In this document: in pieces, positions 5,981 to 12,939 of the stretch
Layout of the letters: every line of letters begins with the position of its first letter
Position numbering within the stretch: position 1 is the stretch's first letter
NCBI GenBank assembly: GCA_937915745.1
Contig: CALGGJ010000066.1
Span: 1-12,939 of the forward strand
Length of the DNA stretch: 12,939 nt
Direction of reading: 5' to 3'
Source of the DNA: an uncultured Prevotellaceae bacterium
GTDB taxonomy: Bacteria > Bacteroidota > Bacteroidia > Bacteroidales > Bacteroidaceae
The notes under the pieces: model-generated
Database searches by the model: none
Seen by the model: the letters and a program-made list of their open reading frames with translations, nothing else
Told to the model about the DNA's origin: nothing
Position numbers and translations under genes: made by a program

Positions 5981-8041
5981 ATGAAAGAAAAAACTACACA
6001 CATCGTTGCATTGACACTGTCGGCACTATTCGCCATCAGCATACATGCACAACAACCTGCCAAAAGTACGCTCAACATCGTTGACAAAGTGGAAATAGAT
6101 GTTCAGCGCAACATGAATCAATGCACAGCAACGCAACTGAGCATCGATTTGAGCGAAGCACTGGCAAAACTCACACAAGCCGACATCAAGACATCCGATA
6201 TCTACACCGTGGAATACGATGCCGGAAATGATGCTGCGAAAGACGAACTCTCCAACGAAACAAACAATGTTGACGACACAGCCGTCGGATGGTGGTACGT
6301 CGAACTCTACGACGAGGCTACCGACTTGCCTACCGGACAATGCTGTTCTTCCCCATTCTATGAGGGAGAAACAAACATCTACATCCGCGACTACACACTG
6401 GAAGACAAAAAGCTCATCCTATGCGTGGGGCATAACAAGCATGGAGTGACAGCAGGCAACACCTACACCGCCCCACTCTTCATCGTGATTGACAACAGTG
6501 CCGTTGAGATTGATGTAAAAGTAAAAATAATCGACACCGACCCTTCACGCCTTAACGTTGCCGACAACAATGTGACAGGCAGTCTGACAGCCAATCTCGA
6601 AATACACTACAACGGAAGTTACAAATACCAGACAGTGAGCCTGCCAGTCGATTCACTGCTCTCGCTCCTGCCACAAGATGTGCCACTTTCGTCGCAATGG
6701 TATGAAGACTATTATGCACTTACACTCTATGGCCTTGAGAGCGACGGTGTACTCACCGACAACTCTACTGCTAACTACGGAGGTTTCTGGTTTGATGTCA
6801 ACGGATACGTGACAGAATACAGCACATCGCCTTCATTCTTTGTAGAACCCGACTACTACGAGGGTCTCAACCTGTTGCATGTGGGCATCTATCCGAACTA
6901 CAGTGCCATAGGCTCCACGGTAAGTACCACCCTCTATCTATGGGGACAAGAGCTGTATGCCATCAACATCAACCTGACTATATTGCCACAGGTGACCATG
7001 AACGACTGCGAAAAGGTAGAGACACTCAACTATACCGTAGAGATACAGACATCAACAGCTGGCACAGGAGCATACATGCAGAGCGAAGACATGGTAGATG
7101 CAATCGACCTTTCCGAAATCATTGAATCTACGATGGGACTCGACGGAACAACATTCGTGGCATTGAGCTACATACCAGGAACCGGATACCAAACCATGTC
7201 TGCTGCATACCAGATATCTGTCAACTCGGGTATCGAAAACGCACCAAACATGGGCTATCAGATGATGGATCTCAGCTATTTTGTTCAGCAAACCGGCAAC
7301 GACTCATTTGCACACATCGCTGCTCCATTCAACCCTCTGCCTATACTGACAGCAGGATATGCCATCGGTTACGAAAATGGCAAACTCAGCTTCTGGCAGA
7401 AAGACGGAACACGAAAGACCGGTGACTACTACACTTCAAAATTCGTCATATTCAACACCGATGAAGGCAAACGCATCGATTTGGATATCACGGTGGTATT
7501 TGTCGATCAACTCAACCCGAAGGTAGATATCGTTGCAACACAAGACCTGACTCTGCCAAAAAGTGATGCCACAGGCGATGATTATGCCACTACGGCATTC
7601 GACCTGTCGGCAGTTGCCGAGGTACTCGAATGCAACAATACCGACGACATCAAATGGTTGGCCTACAACGAACTGGGACAATTGCTCGGCACATTCGATT
7701 ACGACGACATCTACGGCTATACATTCAATGCCGAAGGAAAACTGACCAAACCGGAAAGCGAGCAAGCTGTATTCTCTATTGGATATATCGATGGAGAATT
7801 CCATACATTAGTTTCGAACGGCGAGGCTGATACTGACTACAATGCCACTATAGTTGCATACTATGAGGGTAAGGGCTATGTGTTCAACATCACTTTGAGC
7901 AGCAATTCAACAGCCATTGACTACATTCCTGCAACAGGATTAGCATACAATGCAACGACATACGACATTTCGGGACGTGTTGTAAACACCCTTGTACGTG
8001 GGCTTTACATTCAAAATGGCAAAAAAGTGCTGATTAAATGA
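5981..8041 (+). CDS. Exported protein with four DUF4859-like repeats, paralogue of the upstream gene
   Basis: Function unknown. I choose the ATG at 5981 (686 residues) over the in-frame ATG at 5948. The later one begins directly with a signal peptide (MKEKTTHIVALTLSALFAIS, cleavage near IHAQ 21-24), and the earlier one would leave a leader of only a few bases after the promoter. Four divergent repeats follow at about 33-186, 190-337, 344-510 and 513-642. Helix motifs are IDLSEALAKL (55-64), LPVDSLLSLLP (221-231), IDLSEIIESTMG (375-386) and FDLSAVAEVLEC (540-551). GGFWFDVNG (267-275) matches the DUF4859-type aromatic turn. The tail (645-686) has YDISGR and ends GLYIQNGKKVLIK, nearly identical to the upstream protein, so both are probably sorted by the same route. 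It has one fewer repeat than the upstream protein, no recognisable enzyme motif, its own promoter and a clear terminator. Coding is very secure; role is not. Confidence 0.9.
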   Translation: MKEKTTHIVALTLSALFAISIHAQQPAKSTLNIVDKVEIDVQRNMNQCTATQLSIDLSEALAKLTQADIKTSDIYTVEYDAGNDAAKDELSNETNNVDDTAVGWWYVELYDEATDLPTGQCCSSPFYEGETNIYIRDYTLEDKKLILCVGHNKHGVTAGNTYTAPLFIVIDNSAVEIDVKVKIIDTDPSRLNVADNNVTGSLTANLEIHYNGSYKYQTVSLPVDSLLSLLPQDVPLSSQWYEDYYALTLYGLESDGVLTDNSTANYGGFWFDVNGYVTEYSTSPSFFVEPDYYEGLNLLHVGIYPNYSAIGSTVSTTLYLWGQELYAININLTILPQVTMNDCEKVETLNYTVEIQTSTAGTGAYMQSEDMVDAIDLSEIIESTMGLDGTTFVALSYIPGTGYQTMSAAYQISVNSGIENAPNMGYQMMDLSYFVQQTGNDSFAHIAAPFNPLPILTAGYAIGYENGKLSFWQKDGTRKTGDYYTSKFVIFNTDEGKRIDLDITVVFVDQLNPKVDIVATQDLTLPKSDATGDDYATTAFDLSAVAEVLECNNTDDIKWLAYNELGQLLGTFDYDDIYGYTFNAEGKLTKPESEQAVFSIGYIDGEFHTLVSNGEADTDYNATIVAYYEGKGYVFNITLSSNSTAIDYIPATGLAYNATTYDISGRVVNTLVRGLYIQNGKKVLIK

Positions 8042-8109
8042 CCGTGGAGTAAGAGCGTATGGTAAAAACAGTTTAAACTTATACCTGCGCTATGAAAAAA
8101 ATCACAGAG

Positions 8110-8147
8110 AAAGGGGTGCAAACAGATGTTGTATCCCCTTTTATTTT
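8110..8147 (+). terminator. Intrinsic terminator of the four-repeat protein gene
   Basis: AAAGGGG (8110-8116) pairs perfectly with CCCCTTT (8135-8141), followed by a T-rich stretch (TTATTTT, 8141-8147). A short inner stem (AAC with GTT, 8121-8130) may extend it. It lies about 70 nt after the stop codon, separating the repeat-protein unit from the GH43 operon. Confidence 0.75.
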
Positions 8148-8179
8148 GGCAAACATGCGTATAATTAAAAATAGTTTCG

Positions 8180-8187
8180 TATATTTG
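8180..8187 (+). promoter_or_regulatory. Putative -7 box of the GH43 operon
   Basis: TATATTTG matches TAnnTTTG and lies after the terminator and 63 nt before the GH43 start codon. The nearest TTTG (8145-8148) is 31 nt upstream, too far for a normal -33 element. Activator dependence is possible but inferred. Confidence 0.45.
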
Positions 8188-8250
8188 CAAACAAAAGCAT
8201 GGCGTAACCATAAATTACAATAGCTAACCAAAAGGGAATATCCACCTAAG

Positions 8251-9714
8251 ATGAAGAAAGCAACATTACTAATTGTGGCTGTGTTCATGTTTCATGACAT
8301 GGCACTCAAAGCTCAAGCTATCTACTGTCCCGACACCAACTGCACTCGTTGCCGCCTGATGCGAGCGGTAGATTACCAATTCAATGCCCTGAGATTAGGC
8401 AATATAGCCCTACCCTCTACTCTCGATGGAAGATCTCTGCAATGGGAACTTAAAGGCAGTTCGCCCTACATCTCGCTCAACGGGCACTCACTATTCACCA
8501 CATCGTTACCACTCGACGGCTACACCGATGGTGGCACACTGCTGTGCCGTGCAGGCGATGAGACTGTAAGATTCAACCTTACCATTGCTCCCGATGATGC
8601 GAAGTTTGGATATCTATACTGTCACATGTCGGGCACAAGCGAAAACACGCTCTATGCCTTAGGTACCAAAGACGACAGGGGACTCCTCTTCCATCCACTG
8701 CTCAACAACCAACCCATCTACGACCCTGAAGTGATGGCCGAGATAGAAGGCGGCGTACGCGATGCATTCATCTGTCGCGGACAAGACAACAACTACCTCA
8801 TGGTAACTACCGACATGAGCAACCGGAAGTCGCGCTCGTGGTTTAATCATGGCATCGACCTCATGAAGTCGAACGACCTCATTCACTGGACATCTGTATC
8901 GATAGATTTCCGCCGTGGAAAAGAGGCCTTTTCCGACCCTCAGAGTAAAGACTGGTTTGCCGACTATACAAAGGTAAACCGTGTGTGGGCACCGCAAGTC
9001 ATCTGGGATAAAGACTATAATAATGGGCAAGGCGGATACCTCGTCTATTATTCAATGCTGAGTTCCAACCCTGGCGACGATCACGACCGCATATACTACT
9101 CGTATGCCAACCGCGAATTTACGACCCTGACCAAGCCACAGTTGATGCACGACCGAGGTATTTCAATCATCGACTGCCACATCGACTGGAACGACTGCGA
9201 CCAAATGTATCATGTATTTTTCAAGAAAGAAGGTGTTGCAGGAGTTGACCGCGGCATCTATAAAGCAGTGTTCGACCGTTTGCCAACAGGACAGTGGCGC
9301 GATATCCTGCACATAACCAACGAGGGGGCAAGCCAGGTAGAAGGTCCAAGTGCATTCCGCCTTATCAACGAAAACAAATGGAAAGTGGCATACATAAACT
9401 ATGGTGTCAATCCAAAGATTTACCGTGTGTGCGAGGCCAATGCAACACTAGAAAACATTGACAAAGGTCCGGAGATAGGCCGCAACGTAAACCCTCAACA
9501 TGGTTCGTTCATGACAGTTACGAAAGAAGAATATGACTTACTCGAAGCATGGTCGGAACTTAGTTTACGAGTTCAGGAAATGAAAAACGACCCAAAACTA
9601 TCGAAGAGCAAAAAAGTTCAGGCAGCACAAGCCGCGCTCGAGGTTACATTCGAAACTAATGCCGTCAACCAATTGCTTACACTTTATACTAAGACATTAA
9701 AAAATATTAAATAA
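8251..9714 (+). CDS. Exported GH43-family glycosidase with N-terminal Ig-like domain
   Basis: Predicted glycoside hydrolase, probably attacking arabinose-, xylose- or galactose-containing side chains outside the cytoplasm; the substrate cannot be read from sequence. It has 487 residues. A signal peptide (about 1-22) precedes a small Cys cluster (C26, C31, C34). Residues about 40-115 look like the atrophied Ig-like domain often placed before Bacteroidetes GH43 modules. The five-bladed propeller spans about 117-425. Candidate catalytic acids are D171 (GGVRDAF), D308 or D312 (SIIDCHID) and E364 (VEGP); WAPQV (246-250) is a typical blade motif. The first site is RDA rather than the usual ADP, so the subfamily is atypical. 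A helical tail (about 424-487) follows. It has neither a lipobox nor the YDI-GR/GKKVLVK tail of its neighbours. The next GH43 gene starts 9 nt after its stop, so the two form an operon. Confidence 0.88.
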   Translation: MKKATLLIVAVFMFHDMALKAQAIYCPDTNCTRCRLMRAVDYQFNALRLGNIALPSTLDGRSLQWELKGSSPYISLNGHSLFTTSLPLDGYTDGGTLLCRAGDETVRFNLTIAPDDAKFGYLYCHMSGTSENTLYALGTKDDRGLLFHPLLNNQPIYDPEVMAEIEGGVRDAFICRGQDNNYLMVTTDMSNRKSRSWFNHGIDLMKSNDLIHWTSVSIDFRRGKEAFSDPQSKDWFADYTKVNRVWAPQVIWDKDYNNGQGGYLVYYSMLSSNPGDDHDRIYYSYANREFTTLTKPQLMHDRGISIIDCHIDWNDCDQMYHVFFKKEGVAGVDRGIYKAVFDRLPTGQWRDILHITNEGASQVEGPSAFRLINENKWKVAYINYGVNPKIYRVCEANATLENIDKGPEIGRNVNPQHGSFMTVTKEEYDLLEAWSELSLRVQEMKNDPKLSKSKKVQAAQAALEVTFETNAVNQLLTLYTKTLKNIK

Positions 9715-9723
9715 TTCATACGT

Positions 9724-12700
9724 ATGAAACTACAATCACTATTTCTGGCACTATTTGTAGCCACGTCACTTTCATCATGTGCACAGGAGACAGCAATCGA
9801 ATGGAACACTCCTGGCATTTTGAATCCGTTTATTCCAGGTTATTTTGCCGACCCTACGATACGCAAGTTCGGCGATACATTCTACATCTATGCCACAACC
9901 GACGGAACCGGCAACGGCTATGGACCGGCACAAGTGTGGATGTCGAAAGACTTCGTAAACTGGCGTAATGTAGTCATGAACTGGCCTACCACCGAAGTGG
10001 TATGGGCTCCGGAAGTCATTCCAACCAAAGATGGTAAATATCGATATTACTATTGCACACCATGTCAGGTGTATGTAGGCGAAAGCAACAGTCCTGTAGG
10101 TCCATGGACCAATATGCTTGGACGCCCAGATGCAGTACTTATGCGCGACCGTTATTGCGATCCTATGGCCATCACACTCGACCCACAGGTATTTACTGAT
10201 GACGATGGAAGCCAATACATTTTCGTAGGCACATGGGGCATCTACGAAAACTCGGGTTGCGGATGGGCACGTCTGGCACCCGACGGAAAATCGTTTACCG
10301 ACAAGGGGCTGGTGCCAAACACACAGCTGAAAGACTTCTTTGAAGGACCTTTCGTATTTAAGAAGGATGGTGTTTATTATTTCACCTATTCATCTGGCAG
10401 TTGCCATGATGCCACCTATCGGGTGCAATATGCCACCAGTACCGTCAGCCCAATCGGTCCCTATGAATACAAGGGATGTATTTTGAAAAGCAACGAAGAC
10501 GGCACGGTACACGGCCCGGGACATCACTCCATTCTGGTGGATGGTGACGATTATTACATAGTATATCACCGTCACAACAATCCACATTCTGTTCACGGAT
10601 TCAACCGTCAGTTATGTATAGACAAGATTGAGTTTGATGCCAATGGCGATATCCTCCCCATCACACCTACTCATGCCGGTTTATTGCCATCATCGTTGGC
10701 AAAAAAAGCCAAACAGAACACTACGCCCAACCTTGCATACCAAGCTAAGGTCAAAGCCTCGTCAGTGTTGGGCGATGACTTCAAGGCCGAATATGCAGTA
10801 GATGACAATAATGCGACACTGTGGCGCCCTCAGAACAACCAAGGCGAATCATGGCTGCAGATCGACCTCGGCCGCAGCACACAGTTCAATCAAGTGTGGT
10901 TACAATTCGAATACCCAACATTCTTCTATCAATATAAGATTGAGACTTCGGTCGATGGCAACCAATGGGAACTCTATGCCGACAAGACCAATAACACCGA
11001 TGCCGGATCACCAATGATTGAGAGTGGCAGCGTCAAGGCTCGCTATATCAGAGTAACCATCACCGACACTCAAAAAAACGGTCACTTTGGTGCCTTGTGG
11101 AACGTGAAAGTTTATAATGCGACCAAAAAGAATGATCCTTCGGCCATGCTTCCTTCAGCCGACGGCATAGACCTCGAAGCCGTTCTACGTGGGTATCCAC
11201 GACTCCACCTCAAAGACGTCAATCCCGACGAACGTATAATCTATCCGGATGGACTGGTAGTAGATGTCAATGCCGACGACTATGCCCAGGGCAAGGCCAT
11301 AGTAACCCAGACCGTTAAAAACCGCACTGGCGGTGAGTTCACGTCTGCCAACAATATCCTGGTTGAAATAATCGACAAGAAATATGCATTCTATTTCGAT
11401 GGCAAAAGCCACCTGAGCAGCAGTTTCCCATGTCCGAAAAACTTTACATACAATGCCGCCTACACCATATCGGCATGGATTTTCAACCCCGATGTATCAT
11501 CGCGCGAGACGGTGGCAAGCATAACCCCAAGCAGTGGTGACCTCACTGCATTTGAGTTCAACCACAACCGCAACCGCGAGACGGGCATCATCGATCATGC
11601 AGGTAGCTACGAGAGCCTGGGCCTGCCACAGCTCGTGAGTCAGGGCGAAGGCAGTTGGCAGCACTGGACCGTCACATTCGATGGATGGAACAACCGCTTC
11701 TACCTCAACGGACGGCTCGTACACGAAAAAAACAACTTTATCATGTTGCGTCCAGACGGCCCAATCACCATCGGTTCAGATGCCTACGGTGGCAACGCCT
11801 TCACCGGATACATACACTCACTTCGACTCTACGACCGCAGCCTGACTGCTGATGAAGTACTTGCCGACTATACAGTGAAATCAGACACAGAAGACCGTAT
11901 CACAGTCGATTTCGAAAACATTGCACTTAGAGCAGAAGCCGTCGCGCCAACTTTAGTGCGCCTGTCTGTGACCGACTTGGCAGGCGAACCGCTGCACGCT
12001 GGAACCCTGCGCTACAGCTACGGCATCACAAGCGACAAGTCGCAGAGCCAAATGCCTGAAATGAGCCGCCAATCTAACTCCAACACCATCATGCTCAGCA
12101 CCGACGGAAAGGCACGGCAGACCTGCATGGCCGTCGTGAGCGATGGTACGGGCAAAGAAAAGACACTTGCCACCGATATCACCGTCAACTCCAGCCAATA
12201 CACGCTCTTCACCGACGATTTCAAAACACTGAAAACATGGGACGGACAATACAAGACTAACACCGACGTCGGCTATACAGCCACGGGAGGAATACTCACC
12301 CTTGCGTCGGCCAACACCAATTTCGATTCCGACCCCTCACACAACGGCCCAATGCTATATAAAGAAGTAGATGGAGACTTCGTGGCACAGGTGAAGATTG
12401 CCGACATGACAGGACTCTCAAGACGCAACACCCCAGCCTACAACGAGGGCGGCCTCATGGCCATACTACCTGGTCAGGGTGGCACATCCCAGCAGCTGGT
12501 GCAACTTGGTGTTTTCCCACTTTACAACTGCGGCAACATGCTCACCACCATCCTGCGTCGCGGACGTCAGCAGTATAACAACCAGCAAGCCTATCAGTTC
12601 GACCGTTATCTGCAACTGCAGCGCGAGGGCAATACTATCTATGTGCGCACATCGGCCGACGGCCATATATGGACCGACATGCCTTCGAGTCCGGTGAGTG

Positions 12701-12810
12701 CCCCAATGTTCGATGGCAAAACACTGCAAGTCGGACTCTTCCAAACCACCTATTCCGCAGCTCGCGGCGAAGTAATGTTCACTGACTTTAAGCTTTGGCA
12801 GAAGAAATGA
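9724..12810 (+). CDS. Multidomain GH43 lipoprotein with F5/8 type C and LamG domains
   Basis: Predicted cell-envelope glycosidase of 1028 residues. The lipobox LSSC puts the acylated Cys at 19; mature AQET after it is acidic, loosely compatible with surface export. The GH43 propeller spans about 28-320, with the full triad visible: D43 (FADPTI), D153 (LDPQ) and E207 (FFEGPF). WAPEV (94-98) and HGPGHHS (263-269) support the family. An F5/8 type C (CBM32-like) domain covers about 333-468, an Ig-like linker about 475-550, and a LamG/concanavalin-like domain about 553-716 (YAFYFDG, LNGRLVHE, GYIHSLRLYDRSL). A second Ig/FN3-like segment runs about 725-820, then a C-terminal DUF1349-like concanavalin fold about 827-1026. 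This suggests an anchored enzyme with several binding modules acting on plant-type or host glycans, most likely as an arabinofuranosidase or xylosidase. It is translated from the same operon as the preceding GH43 gene. Confidence 0.93.
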   Translation: MKLQSLFLALFVATSLSSCAQETAIEWNTPGILNPFIPGYFADPTIRKFGDTFYIYATTDGTGNGYGPAQVWMSKDFVNWRNVVMNWPTTEVVWAPEVIPTKDGKYRYYYCTPCQVYVGESNSPVGPWTNMLGRPDAVLMRDRYCDPMAITLDPQVFTDDDGSQYIFVGTWGIYENSGCGWARLAPDGKSFTDKGLVPNTQLKDFFEGPFVFKKDGVYYFTYSSGSCHDATYRVQYATSTVSPIGPYEYKGCILKSNEDGTVHGPGHHSILVDGDDYYIVYHRHNNPHSVHGFNRQLCIDKIEFDANGDILPITPTHAGLLPSSLAKKAKQNTTPNLAYQAKVKASSVLGDDFKAEYAVDDNNATLWRPQNNQGESWLQIDLGRSTQFNQVWLQFEYPTFFYQYKIETSVDGNQWELYADKTNNTDAGSPMIESGSVKARYIRVTITDTQKNGHFGALWNVKVYNATKKNDPSAMLPSADGIDLEAVLRGYPRLHLKDVNPDERIIYPDGLVVDVNADDYAQGKAIVTQTVKNRTGGEFTSANNILVEIIDKKYAFYFDGKSHLSSSFPCPKNFTYNAAYTISAWIFNPDVSSRETVASITPSSGDLTAFEFNHNRNRETGIIDHAGSYESLGLPQLVSQGEGSWQHWTVTFDGWNNRFYLNGRLVHEKNNFIMLRPDGPITIGSDAYGGNAFTGYIHSLRLYDRSLTADEVLADYTVKSDTEDRITVDFENIALRAEAVAPTLVRLSVTDLAGEPLHAGTLRYSYGITSDKSQSQMPEMSRQSNSNTIMLSTDGKARQTCMAVVSDGTGKEKTLATDITVNSSQYTLFTDDFKTLKTWDGQYKTNTDVGYTATGGILTLASANTNFDSDPSHNGPMLYKEVDGDFVAQVKIADMTGLSRRNTPAYNEGGLMAILPGQGGTSQQLVQLGVFPLYNCGNMLTTILRRGRQQYNNQQAYQFDRYLQLQREGNTIYVRTSADGHIWTDMPSSPVSAPMFDGKTLQVGLFQTTYSAARGEVMFTDFKLWQKK

Positions 12811-12876
12811 CACTTATACTGCCAGACCTGTTCTTCAAAAATCTCACATGCATATGACCATAATACGTTTAAAAAC

Positions 12877-12909
12877 CTTTCGCGCCTCCCTGTATTGGGC
12901 GGTGCAAAG
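12877..12909. terminator. GC-rich hairpin downstream of the GH43 operon
   Basis: CGCC-T-CCC (12883-12890) pairs with GGG-C-GGTG (12897-12904) around a 6-nt loop, with one mismatch and a G-U pair; CTTT and AAAG extend the stem. Read leftward it is followed a few nt later by TTTTT, so it is more terminator-like for minus-strand transcripts. Read rightward there is no T run, though it is the only strong hairpin after the operon. Confidence 0.45.
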
Positions 12910-12934
12910 TTACAAATAATTCTGTATAAGCAAG
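12905..12934 (-). promoter_or_regulatory. Candidate leftward promoter at the right edge
   Basis: On the minus strand TAACTTTG (plus-strand CAAAGTTA, 12905-12912) is a consensus -7 box. CTTG (12931-12934) lies 18 nt upstream as an imperfect -33 element. Transcription would start near 12900 and run toward the 3' end of the GH43 lipoprotein gene. No credible minus-strand gene follows, so the product could be a short or antisense RNA, or the match may be chance. Confidence 0.4.
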
Positions 12935-12939
12935 TTGCT

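Noticed and set aside
8092..8223. Small forward frame of 43 codons starting MKKITEKG
   Set aside because: It spans the terminator at 8110-8147 and the putative -7 box at 8180-8187, so regulatory DNA explains the stretch better.
8011..8288. Minus-strand frames with hydrophobic stretches over the GH43 promoter region
   Set aside because: They overlap the ends of two real genes and the terminator, and hydrophobicity follows from AT-rich antisense codons.
12466..12813. 115-codon minus-strand frame downstream of the candidate leftward promoter
   Set aside because: It is antisense to the C-terminal domain of the GH43 lipoprotein and resembles no known protein; the promoter match alone does not support a gene.

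Overview
The window looks like chromosomal DNA from a Bacteroidales bacterium, most likely Prevotella-like. All credible genes lie on the + strand and Shine-Dalgarno sequences are absent or weak. Upstream regions carry the Bacteroidetes promoter pattern (TTTG, 19-20 nt, TAnnTTTG). The exported proteins show typical Bacteroidetes signals: signal peptides, a lipobox, and a GLYIQNGKKVL(V/I)K tail of type IX secretion sorting type. The genus call is inference from these traits, not from a search.

Layout. 1-315 is non-coding and rich in palindromic repeats. 316-3024 is a housekeeping pair: a long RelA/SpoT homologue with a degenerate hydrolase half and an intact-looking (p)ppGpp synthetase half, followed 18 nt later by rlmH (23S rRNA pseudouridine methyltransferase). 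3256-5691 and 5981-8041 encode two paralogous, exported, tandem-repeat proteins. They have five and four DUF4859-like repeats and almost identical C-terminal tails, and each sits behind its own near-consensus promoter. A good intrinsic terminator (8110-8147) closes the second gene. 8251-9714 and 9724-12810 form a two-gene operon of GH43-family glycosidases: an exported enzyme with an atrophied Ig-like N-domain, and a large lipoprotein with GH43, F5/8 type C, LamG and a second concanavalin-like domain. The last 129 nt hold a hairpin and a candidate leftward promoter with no obvious gene.

How the parts may work together. The four exported proteins form a plausible surface carbohydrate-handling group: two GH43 enzymes acting on arabinan/xylan-type or similar side chains, next to two repeat proteins that may bind glycan or form a surface layer. 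No SusC/SusD pair, regulator or sulfatase is visible, so this is not a demonstrable polysaccharide utilisation locus within the window. The most interesting item is the pair of repeat proteins, whose function I cannot assign. The degenerate hydrolase site of the RSH enzyme and the repeat/operator-like DNA in the intergenic regions come next.
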